Shown here piece after piece: positions 54,064 through 64,000 of a DNA stretch of 64,000 bases; the stretch's first letter is position 1; the number at the start of each line of letters is the position of its first letter. A program made the translations under genes and the position numbers. Source of the DNA: Rhizobium halophilum (GTDB taxonomy: Bacteria > Pseudomonadota > Alphaproteobacteria > Rhizobiales > Rhizobiaceae). The notes beneath the pieces were generated by a model. The model saw only the letters and a list, made by a program, of their open reading frames with translations. It had not been told where the DNA came from and searched no databases. The DNA lies in NCBI RefSeq assembly GCF_021648825.1, contig NZ_JAKJHS010000001.1, positions 62,001 to 126,000 of the forward strand, written 5' to 3'.

Positions 54064-54966
54064 TCAGAGTTCGGCAGAGAAGGTATCGCAGCTATTGACG
54101 TCGCCACTCTCGAACCCGCGGCGGAACCACTCCATCCGCTGCGCAGACGTCCCGTGATTGAAGCTCTCAGGCACGACATAGCCTTGACTGCGCCTCTGCA
54201 GGGTGTCGTCGCCGATCTGCCTCGCCGCATTGAGCGCCTCCTCGATATCTCCCTGCTCCAGCAAGCCCCTTTGGTCGGTAAACTTGCCCCAGACACCGGC
54301 AAAGCAGTCCGCTTGCAGTTCCACACGCACAGACATCTGGTTCGCCTCGACCTCACTCATCCGCTGTCGGGCCTGGTTGAACCGGGGAAGGACGCCGATC
54401 AGGTTCTGGACGTGATGGCCGACCTCATGGGCGATCACATAGGCCTGTGCGAAATCGCCTGATGCATCGAACTGACGCTCGAGCTCCTGGAAAAAGGAGG
54501 TGTCGAGATAAACTTTTCGGTCACCTGGGCAATAGAACGGCCCGGTGGCGGACGATGCAAACCCGCAGGCAGATTCTACCTGCCCGGAGAACAGAACCAG
54601 CGTTGGCTCCTGGTAATCCTCCCCACTCGCCTGGAAGATGCCGTTCCAGGTGTCCTCGGTTTCCGCCAGCACGGTTCGGATGAAGGCCGTGGTCTCGTCA
54701 TTGGCAGGTGCGCCCGCCTGCTGCTCATAGCCGCCACTGTCCAAGCCGATGTCGCCGCCCGAGAGCAAAGTCAACGGATTGATGCCGAGGACCCAGGAGA
54801 CAATGAGGATGATGATGATGCCCCCAATCCCGATCCCTCCCCCGGCGCGACGCACGCCACCTCGGCCAACGGGAATACGCAAGCCACCGCGGCCAAACGG
54901 ACTGCGGCCTCTGGCACCTCGTCGATCCTCCACATTGCTCGACTGGCGGCGGCCTCTCCACTCCAT
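54064..54966 (-). CDS. neutral zinc metallopeptidase, YpfJ family
   Basis: This 300-residue protein has a glycine- and arginine-rich N-terminus, one membrane helix (IGIGGIIIILIVSWVLGIN), and a periplasmic domain with the zinc motif HEVGHH (VIAHEVGHHVQNLIG). YCPGDRKVYLDTSFFQELER precedes it. The family is described as neutral zinc metallopeptidases; substrates unknown. AGGAG precedes the ATG at 54966. Confidence 0.88.
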   Translation of the reverse strand: MEWRGRRQSSNVEDRRGARGRSPFGRGGLRIPVGRGGVRRAGGGIGIGGIIIILIVSWVLGINPLTLLSGGDIGLDSGGYEQQAGAPANDETTAFIRTVLAETEDTWNGIFQASGEDYQEPTLVLFSGQVESACGFASSATGPFYCPGDRKVYLDTSFFQELERQFDASGDFAQAYVIAHEVGHHVQNLIGVLPRFNQARQRMSEVEANQMSVRVELQADCFAGVWGKFTDQRGLLEQGDIEEALNAARQIGDDTLQRRSQGYVVPESFNHGTSAQRMEWFRRGFESGDVNSCDTFSAEL

Positions 54967-55043
54967 CTTCACTCTCCTGCGGCTGTCCGGTGCTCGTTAG
55001 AACGCAAGAGTGCAGAAGATGATCCAGTTCCGAATCTGGATCT

Positions 55044-56249
55044 TCACGCGACGCGCAGCGACCGCTTGCTGGGTAGAAACACCGTCAGCAGCCCCAGCGC
55101 GGGAAGGAAGGCGCAAATGGTGTAGACGGTCGATATGCCGTGCCGGTCAGCCAGCAACCCGAGGACCGCTGCGGCAATGCCACCCATGCCAAAGGCAAAG
55201 CCGAAGAAAATCCCCGCGATCATGCCCACCCGCCCCGGCACCAGTTCCTGCGCCATCACGATGATGGCCGGGAAGGAGGAGGCCATGATGAAGCCGATCA
55301 CCGCCGAGAGCGCGATCGTCACAGGCAGGTTGGCGAATGGCATGGCCAGTGTGAAGGGGAGCACCCCAAGGATCGAAAACCAGATGACGACCTTCGAGCC
55401 GAACCGGTCGCCGATCGGGCCGCCAATCACCGTACCGAGCGCACTGGCGCCCAGGAACACGAACAACAGAATCTGCGATTCTTGGACGCTGACGCCGAAG
55501 CGCTCGATCACGAAGAAGGTGTAGTAGCTGCCGATGCTCGCCATGTAGACGTTCTTGGAGAACGTCAGGACAACCAAGACCGCGAGCGCGAGAACCACCG
55601 TCTGCCGTGGCAGCGAATGCGCATGTACCTTTTTCCTCTTGCCGGCATTGGCGGCCATGTGGGCCTTGTACCAGGCTGCGACGCGGCCGAGAACGATGAT
55701 GCCGAGGATGGCGGCGAGACAGAACCAGGCGACGCTCCCCTGCCCGCGCGGCACGATGATGAAAGCCGCGAGCAACGGCCCGATCGCCGTCCCGAGATTG
55801 CCGCCAACCTGGAAGACCGATTGGGCAAAACCATAGCGGCCGCCGGAGGCAAGCCTCGCCACCCGCGACGACTCAGGATGGAAGATCGCCGAGCCGACCC
55901 CCACAAGGGAAGCTGCCACCACAAGCATACCGTAATCATGAGCGGTCGCAAGGAGCACCAAGCCGATGAGCGTAGAGGCCATACCGACGGGTAAGGAATA
56001 GGGATACGGCTTCTTGTCCGTGACGATCCCGACCACCGGCTGCAGCAGCGATGCCGTGCACTGGAAGGCAAGCGTCAGGAACCCGATTTGCCAGAAATCT
56101 AGGTTATAATCCGTCTTCAGCATCGGATAGATTGCGGCGATCATCGACTGCATGATGTCGTTCAGCATATGGCTGAAGCTGACAGCAAGAATGATCGGTA
56201 AGACGGTCACTTCGACGGGAGCGGCGGGTTTCATCACTACATCAGCCAT
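55044..56249 (-). CDS. MFS transporter, fosmidomycin resistance (Fsr) type
   Basis: This 401-residue membrane protein has 12 helices of the MFS. It has the SHMLNDIMQSMIAAIYPML start and FHPESSRVARLASGGRYGFA, the characteristic loop of Fsr proteins. It would export fosmidomycin-like or other small compounds. GTG at 56261 is an alternative start. Opposite in direction to carA and carB. Confidence 0.9.
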   Translation of the reverse strand: MADVVMKPAAPVEVTVLPIILAVSFSHMLNDIMQSMIAAIYPMLKTDYNLDFWQIGFLTLAFQCTASLLQPVVGIVTDKKPYPYSLPVGMASTLIGLVLLATAHDYGMLVVAASLVGVGSAIFHPESSRVARLASGGRYGFAQSVFQVGGNLGTAIGPLLAAFIIVPRGQGSVAWFCLAAILGIIVLGRVAAWYKAHMAANAGKRKKVHAHSLPRQTVVLALAVLVVLTFSKNVYMASIGSYYTFFVIERFGVSVQESQILLFVFLGASALGTVIGGPIGDRFGSKVVIWFSILGVLPFTLAMPFANLPVTIALSAVIGFIMASSFPAIIVMAQELVPGRVGMIAGIFFGFAFGMGGIAAAVLGLLADRHGISTVYTICAFLPALGLLTVFLPSKRSLRVA

Positions 56250-56545
56250 CGTACTGTCCACCCCTCGCCTGCATCTGCTTTAGAGATCGGTCATACTGCC
56301 GCGCCACGACAAATGTCCATGCCAGGGGAAGGACAAGCGGTACGCTTTGCACCTGGTTGACGCCTCCGTCACGAACTCGGCTCCACCCGTCGTTTTCCTG
56401 TCGATTTGCCGAATTATGGGGTTTCGCTTCAAGCGACATTTGCCTATAAGCCGCTTCTAGCCTGAAAAGACCCACGCCTTGCGCCCGACCGGTGAGTTCA
56501 TCATCCGGCCGGCTTTCTGCGCAGGAACTCGAATGGAAAAAGACG

Positions 56546-60031
<3,486 letters not shown>

Positions 60032-60048
60032 GGGTCCTAAATTCTGAA

Positions 60049-60080
60049 ACCGGTCAGCTGCTGTTGACCGGTCTCTTTTT
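60049..60080 (+). terminator. Rho-independent terminator of carB
   Basis: Arms ACCGGTCA and TGACCGGT with an 8-base loop are followed by CTCTTTTT. It begins 18 bases after the carB stop. Confidence 0.8.
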
Positions 60081-60123
60081 CTGCCGTACTTAGCCAGTAA
60101 GTTAATTAACCGGATGGCTAATA

Positions 60124-60465
60124 ATGACCGATACCCTTTCGGAGACTTTTGCCGCCCTCGCGGATCCGACCCGCCGCGCGATCCTCGCGCGGCTGGCGAA
60201 GGGAGAGGCGACGGTGAACGAGCTGGCCGAACCGTTCGACATGAGCCTTCCGGCGGTCTCGAAGCATCTCAAGGTTCTGGAGAACGCTAAGCTGATCTCC
60301 CGCAGCCGCACCGCTCAATGGCGCCCTTGCCGGCTTGAGGCCGACACTCTGAAGACGGTCGACGGCTGGCTCGGCGGCTACCGCTCGCTCTGGGAGCACC
60401 GCCTCGACCGGTTGGAGGATTACCTCGCGACACTGAAGACGGAAGAGAAGGAAGAGCAAAGATGA
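60124..60465 (+). CDS. ArsR family transcriptional regulator
   Basis: This 113-residue winged-helix protein has FAALADPTRRAILARLAKGE and DMSLPAVSKHLKVLENAKLI, the standard ArsR pattern. No metal-binding cysteines are seen, as expected of the subgroup that controls SRPBCC proteins. It overlaps the next gene by four bases and probably represses the whole four-gene set. Confidence 0.92.
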   Translation: MTDTLSETFAALADPTRRAILARLAKGEATVNELAEPFDMSLPAVSKHLKVLENAKLISRSRTAQWRPCRLEADTLKTVDGWLGGYRSLWEHRLDRLEDYLATLKTEEKEEQR

Positions 60466-60908
60466 CGGAGAAGATGGAAATCCTCAACGACCGCCTGTTC
60501 AACGTCAGCCCCTCCACTCTCTTCAACGCATTCGCAGACCCAGAGAAGCTGACGCAATGGTGGGGGCCGCATGGCTTCGCCAACAGGATCGACCGGTTCG
60601 ACTTTCGCCCTGGCGGTGACTGGCACATCACCATGACGGCGTCCGACGGCACCCACTTCGATAACCGCTCCACCTTCCAGGAGATCGTCCCCTCCGAGCG
60701 GATCGCTTTCCTGCACCACCTCCCCATGCACGTCTATACGATGGAGATGCGCTTCATCGCAGAAGGCGGCGGTACCCGCCTTCACTGGCGCATGCTCTTC
60801 GAACCGACCGAAGAAAACCTGCAGCTCAAGACGTTCATTGCCGCCGCCAACGAGCAGAACTTCGATCGCCTTGAAGCCCTCCTCCAACAGCTGAATCAAG
60901 GACGCTGA
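60462..60908 (+). CDS. SRPBCC / AHSA1 domain protein
   Basis: This 148-residue START-like fold protein has PEKLTQWWGPHGFANRIDRF and FDFRPGGDWHITM, the AHSA1 pattern. It probably binds a hydrophobic ligand in its central cavity; target unknown. Coupled to the ArsR gene. Confidence 0.88.
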   Translation: MTEKMEILNDRLFNVSPSTLFNAFADPEKLTQWWGPHGFANRIDRFDFRPGGDWHITMTASDGTHFDNRSTFQEIVPSERIAFLHHLPMHVYTMEMRFIAEGGGTRLHWRMLFEPTEENLQLKTFIAAANEQNFDRLEALLQQLNQGR

Positions 60909-60909
60909 C

Positions 60910-61377
60910 ATGACGACAGGACAGGACAGTAACCGGATCATTGCAGTTGATCGCCTCATCTCCGCGCCTCCGGAGCTCGTCTTCAAGATGCTGACCGAGG
61001 CCCGGCACCTGGACAAATGGTGGGGGCCGGACGGCTTCATCACCGAGACGCATGAGATGGACTTTTCCGTCGGCGGGCTCTGGCGCTACACGATGCACGG
61101 CCCCGACAAGGATTGGCCGAACTGGATCCGCTACAAGGAGATCAGCCCGCCAAGCCGTATTGCCTATGACCATGGCGCCGAAGTCGGCGAACCGGCCTGG
61201 TTTGAAGGCGCCATTACGCTCGAGGCCGAGGGCGATGCCACCCGCATCACCATCACCCTCACCTTCCCGACCGCGGAAGCCCGCGAAGCAACGGTGAAGT
61301 TCGGTGCCGTGGAAGGTGGCCAGCAGACACTGGCGCGGCTCGATGCCTATGTCACGGCCCCGCTGACGCAGGCCTGA
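60910..61377 (+). CDS. SRPBCC / AHSA1 domain protein
   Basis: This 155-residue paralogue of the preceding protein has ARHLDKWWGPDGFITETHEM and FSVGGLWRYTMHGPD. The starts and stops are one base apart in an operon with ArsR. The tandem suggests gene duplication with different ligands. Confidence 0.88.
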   Translation: MTTGQDSNRIIAVDRLISAPPELVFKMLTEARHLDKWWGPDGFITETHEMDFSVGGLWRYTMHGPDKDWPNWIRYKEISPPSRIAYDHGAEVGEPAWFEGAITLEAEGDATRITITLTFPTAEAREATVKFGAVEGGQQTLARLDAYVTAPLTQA

Positions 61378-61463
61378 TTATCGGCCTTTTGCCGCGCTCA
61401 AATTGGCTCTTGTCAAGTGCCACAACTTGAGGAAGTCTCCGCCCGATCTCCGGGAGAACAAAC

Positions 61464-63008
61464 ATGACGACAATCGTGCAAGTGCCTGGACCTGCAGGCA
61501 GGCGCGAATGGATCGGCCTGTCCGTCCTTTCGATCGCTTGCCTGATTTACTCCATGGATCTGTCGGTGCTGTTTCTGGCGGTGCCGGCGATCGTCGCGGA
61601 TCTCGATCCGTCGGCCGCGCAACTCCTTTGGATCAACGACATCTACGGCTTCATGGTTGCGGGCTTCCTGATGACCATGGGAACGCTTGGAGACCGCATC
61701 GGTCGCCGCCGGGTCCTGTTGATCGGAGCATTCGCCTTCGGCGTCGCCTCGGCCCTCGCCGCCTTTTCGCAGACAGCCGGACAATTGATCGCCTCACGAG
61801 CGCTGCTAGGTATCGCCGGAGCGACGATCGCTCCCTCGACCCTCTCGCTGATCGTCAACCTCTTCCGCAATGAAGCGGAGCGAAACAGGGCGATCGGCAT
61901 CTGGGGCACCGCGTTCGCATTGGGAGGTCTCGTCGGCCCGCTGATCGGCGGATTGCTGCTGCAGTACTTCCACTGGGGCGCAGTCTTCCTCATCAACATC
62001 CCCGTCATGATGGTCCTTCTGGCTGTCGCCCCCTTCCTCTTGCCGGAGTACAAGAGCGACGACGCCGGCCGCATCGATCTCGTGAGCGTGGTGCTGTCGC
62101 TGGCGACGGTTCTGCCTGTGATCTACGGCATCAAGCACATGGCTGCAGACGGGTTCGAGCTCATCCAGCTGCCATATCTTGCGGTCGGACTTCTCTTCGG
62201 CGCCGCCTTCATCCGCCGCCAGAAGCGGCTGGCTGATCCGCTGATCGATCTCGCACTGTTCCGGAACGCGGCCTTCAACGCGTCGCTGTTGGTCAATCTC
62301 GCAGGCATCTTCTTCGTCTTCGGCGTCTTCCTCTTCCAGAACCTCTTCCTTCAGCTCGTGCTGGGGCTCACGCCCCTGAAGGCGGCACTGTGGTCGGCGC
62401 CATCCGCTCTCGTCTTCACGATCATGTCCTTGCAGGCCTACCGCTTCACCAACCACTTCGGTCCGATCAGGACGGTGCTCGGAGGACTGGTGGTCAATGC
62501 GGTCGGCACGGCGGCCATGGCGGTGGCGGCCTATTCGGAAAGCCTGCTCGGCATCCTCGGCGCCAGCATGATCATCGGCCTCGGCTTCGTTCCCGTCATC
62601 CTCACGACAACCGGTCTGATCGTCGGCACGGCGCCGCCGGAACGGGCGGGGTCTGCCTCGGCGATCTCGGAAACAAGCGCCGAGTTTGGTGGAGCGCTCG
62701 GCGTCGCCCTCCTCGGCAGCCTGGCAACGCTCGTCTACCGGACGGCGATGAACGGCACCGATCTCAGGGGGCTCAACGCCCAGCAGGCGGAAGCAGTGTC
62801 GGAGACCCTCGCCGGTGCGGTGGAGACCGCACAGCAGCTTCCACTCTCGGCTTCGGCCATCTGGCTCCCGGCGGCAAAGAGCGGCTTCGCGCTGGGCTTC
62901 TCGCTCTGTTGCATCGTCGTTACCGCAACCCTGCTTCTCCTCGCCCTGCTTGCCCGCCGCGTCTATGCCGCTGCCCGGATCGACGAGAGCGCTTTAGCAT
63001 CCCACTGA
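61464..63008 (+). CDS. MFS transporter, DHA2 (14-TM) drug exporter type
   Basis: This 514-residue membrane protein has about 14 hydrophobic helices and the segment SAAQLLWINDIYGFMVAGFL of the DHA2 family, plus DRIGRRRVLLIG (MFS motif A). It resembles SmvA-type exporters of quaternary compounds. It is 86 bases downstream of the SRPBCC pair and may share their ArsR control. Confidence 0.9.
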   Translation: MTTIVQVPGPAGRREWIGLSVLSIACLIYSMDLSVLFLAVPAIVADLDPSAAQLLWINDIYGFMVAGFLMTMGTLGDRIGRRRVLLIGAFAFGVASALAAFSQTAGQLIASRALLGIAGATIAPSTLSLIVNLFRNEAERNRAIGIWGTAFALGGLVGPLIGGLLLQYFHWGAVFLINIPVMMVLLAVAPFLLPEYKSDDAGRIDLVSVVLSLATVLPVIYGIKHMAADGFELIQLPYLAVGLLFGAAFIRRQKRLADPLIDLALFRNAAFNASLLVNLAGIFFVFGVFLFQNLFLQLVLGLTPLKAALWSAPSALVFTIMSLQAYRFTNHFGPIRTVLGGLVVNAVGTAAMAVAAYSESLLGILGASMIIGLGFVPVILTTTGLIVGTAPPERAGSASAISETSAEFGGALGVALLGSLATLVYRTAMNGTDLRGLNAQQAEAVSETLAGAVETAQQLPLSASAIWLPAAKSGFALGFSLCCIVVTATLLLLALLARRVYAAARIDESALASH

Positions 63009-63029
63009 ACCGGGCACGGCTCAACTGGC

Positions 63030-64000
63030 TCATGCAAAACCCGCAGCAAGCCTTTGAACGGACTCCATATCCTGACGGAAGCGGATCATTTCCTTCGCCT
63101 TGAGGCCTGGATCCGGAATGCGCAGCAGATAGGACGGGTGAACGGTCACGAAGAGAACCTGTCCATCCTCCATGGTCAGCGGCTTACTTCGGACATCCGC
63201 AAGCTTCTGCTTCTCGTCCGTCAGTGCAAAATAGGCCGTCGCTCCCATGGCGACGATCAGTTTCGGCTGCACGAAATCAAGCTCCTGCTTCAGCCACCAG
63301 CGGCATTGCTGGATCTCTCCCTGGTTTGGCTTCTGGTGGATGCGGCGCTTCCCCCGGGCCTCGTACTTGAAGTGCTTCACCGCATTGGTGACGTAGAGCG
63401 AGCGGCGATCGCGCCCGACCTCGCGCAGCACATCGTTAAAGACCTGTCCTGCCGGACCGACAAACGGCTTGCCGGCAAGATCCTCCTGGTCGCCCGGCTG
63501 CTCCCCGACGACCATCACCTTTGCCTGCTCCGGCCCCTGCCCGAAGACCGTCTGCGTTGCCATACAGTGAAGCGTGCAGCGGGTGCAGTGTCGCGCCTCC
63601 TGCCTCACAGCCTCAAGTGTTCCCGCAGGAGCAACATCAACAGCCGGTGCATTCGCTGCCGCCTCCTGCAGCCGATGGTGGAACGGGAGCGGCTCGCTTG
63701 CCGCCCTTGCCGCCATCTCCAGCACGCTGCGCTCGGCGTTGGCGATCAGGCCGGGAATGAGCTCCGCCTCCGGCAAATTCTTCCAGTACTTCTTCGGCAT
63801 CTCCGCCGTCATCGCCTTCACCTTCAGGCGCGCCGGATTGAAGATGGAGGCGTAATACGTCCGCCACAGATCATCCGTCTCGTCTTTAAGGTCCGGCTTC
63901 TCCGCCGGCTCCGTGCTCGTGAGCAAGGTTTCGCCATCCCAGGAGGCGGATCCCTTGGGCGTCGCGATTAACCAGTCCATGTCGTTGAACCGGCGTTGGA
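63030..64000 (-). CDS. UdgX family uracil-DNA glycosylase with N-terminal DUF4130 domain, 5' part cut off
   Basis: The visible part is 323 codons; the frame is open through base 64000, so the N-terminus lies right of the window. The first part (MDWLIATPKGSASWDGETL, then AEMPKKYWKNLPEAE) belongs to DUF4130. The C-terminal part is the iron-sulfur glycosylase: CTRCTLHC, GEQPGDQEDLAGKPFVGPAG, KRRIHQKP and VTVHPSYLLRIPD. KRRIHQ is the loop unique to UdgX, whose histidine forms a covalent link to uracil-containing DNA. Repair of deaminated cytosine is the expected role. Confidence 0.88.
   Translation of the reverse strand, partial: QRRFNDMDWLIATPKGSASWDGETLLTSTEPAEKPDLKDETDDLWRTYYASIFNPARLKVKAMTAEMPKKYWKNLPEAELIPGLIANAERSVLEMAARAASEPLPFHHRLQEAAANAPAVDVAPAGTLEAVRQEARHCTRCTLHCMATQTVFGQGPEQAKVMVVGEQPGDQEDLAGKPFVGPAGQVFNDVLREVGRDRRSLYVTNAVKHFKYEARGKRRIHQKPNQGEIQQCRWWLKQELDFVQPKLIVAMGATAYFALTDEKQKLADVRSKPLTMEDGQVLFVTVHPSYLLRIPDPGLKAKEMIRFRQDMESVQRLAAGFA

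Overview
The window is chromosomal DNA of an alphaproteobacterium, most likely a member of the Rhizobiaceae (Rhizobium, Agrobacterium or Sinorhizobium relatives). The evidence is a 684-residue RpoD next to DnaG, a roughly 1160-residue CarB carrying the alphaproteobacterial insertion, carA and carB separated by other genes, SIMPL and DUF930 proteins, many ABC-type uptake operons, and a cluster of GANTC (CcrM-type) sites. Species cannot be fixed from this window.

Layout. 1-8.6 kb: the end of a TRAP transporter and a same-strand catabolic set (FAD monooxygenase, quinone oxidoreductase, glutathione transferase, RidA, DUF1028 protein, LysR regulator, M20 deacylase), with a convergent FMN-dependent 2-hydroxy acid oxidase. 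9-10.6 kb: a CsoR/RcnR-type metal sensor and an MFS exporter with a histidine-rich tail (NreA/NreB-like, probably nickel). 11-16 kb: a LysR regulator facing an operon of an argininosuccinate-lyase-family enzyme plus a polar amino-acid ABC transporter. 16-22.1 kb: an accessory region with a protein of duplicated HARP-like modules, an esterase, an unusual 10-bp-phased GANTC array, two broken Ku (non-homologous end joining) genes, and several small rhizobial proteins (DUF3606, DUF4334). 22.4-30.3 kb: a sugar uptake and oxidation locus (Gfo/Idh/MocA dehydrogenase, TIM-barrel epimerase, CUT1 ABC transporter, esterase, GntR regulator). 30.3-39.5 kb: a SorC regulator, a HAD phosphatase, a family-5 binding protein with a complete Dpp/Opp-type ABC transporter, a glycerophosphodiester phosphodiesterase and a TIM-barrel isomerase. 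In content and order this recalls the agrocinopine (acc) locus of Ti plasmids.

39.7-64 kb is mainly core genome: a CAU-anticodon tRNA (probably tRNA-Ile2), SIMPL protein, YjbQ, DUF1428, alcohol dehydrogenase, UV-damage endonuclease, DUF930 envelope protein, SMR exporter, rpoD, dnaG, yqeY, carA, MATE and Fsr-type exporters, YpfJ-type metalloprotease, carB, an ArsR-SRPBCC-SRPBCC-MFS group, and a UdgX-type uracil-DNA glycosylase cut by the right edge.

The best candidates for undescribed biology are the acc-like phosphodiester locus, the argH-like lyase with its own transporter, the RidA/DUF1028 catabolic set, the HARP-like protein beside the decayed Ku pair, and the phased GANTC array. Annotation rests on reading the sequence and on remembered family features; no database search or alignment was run.
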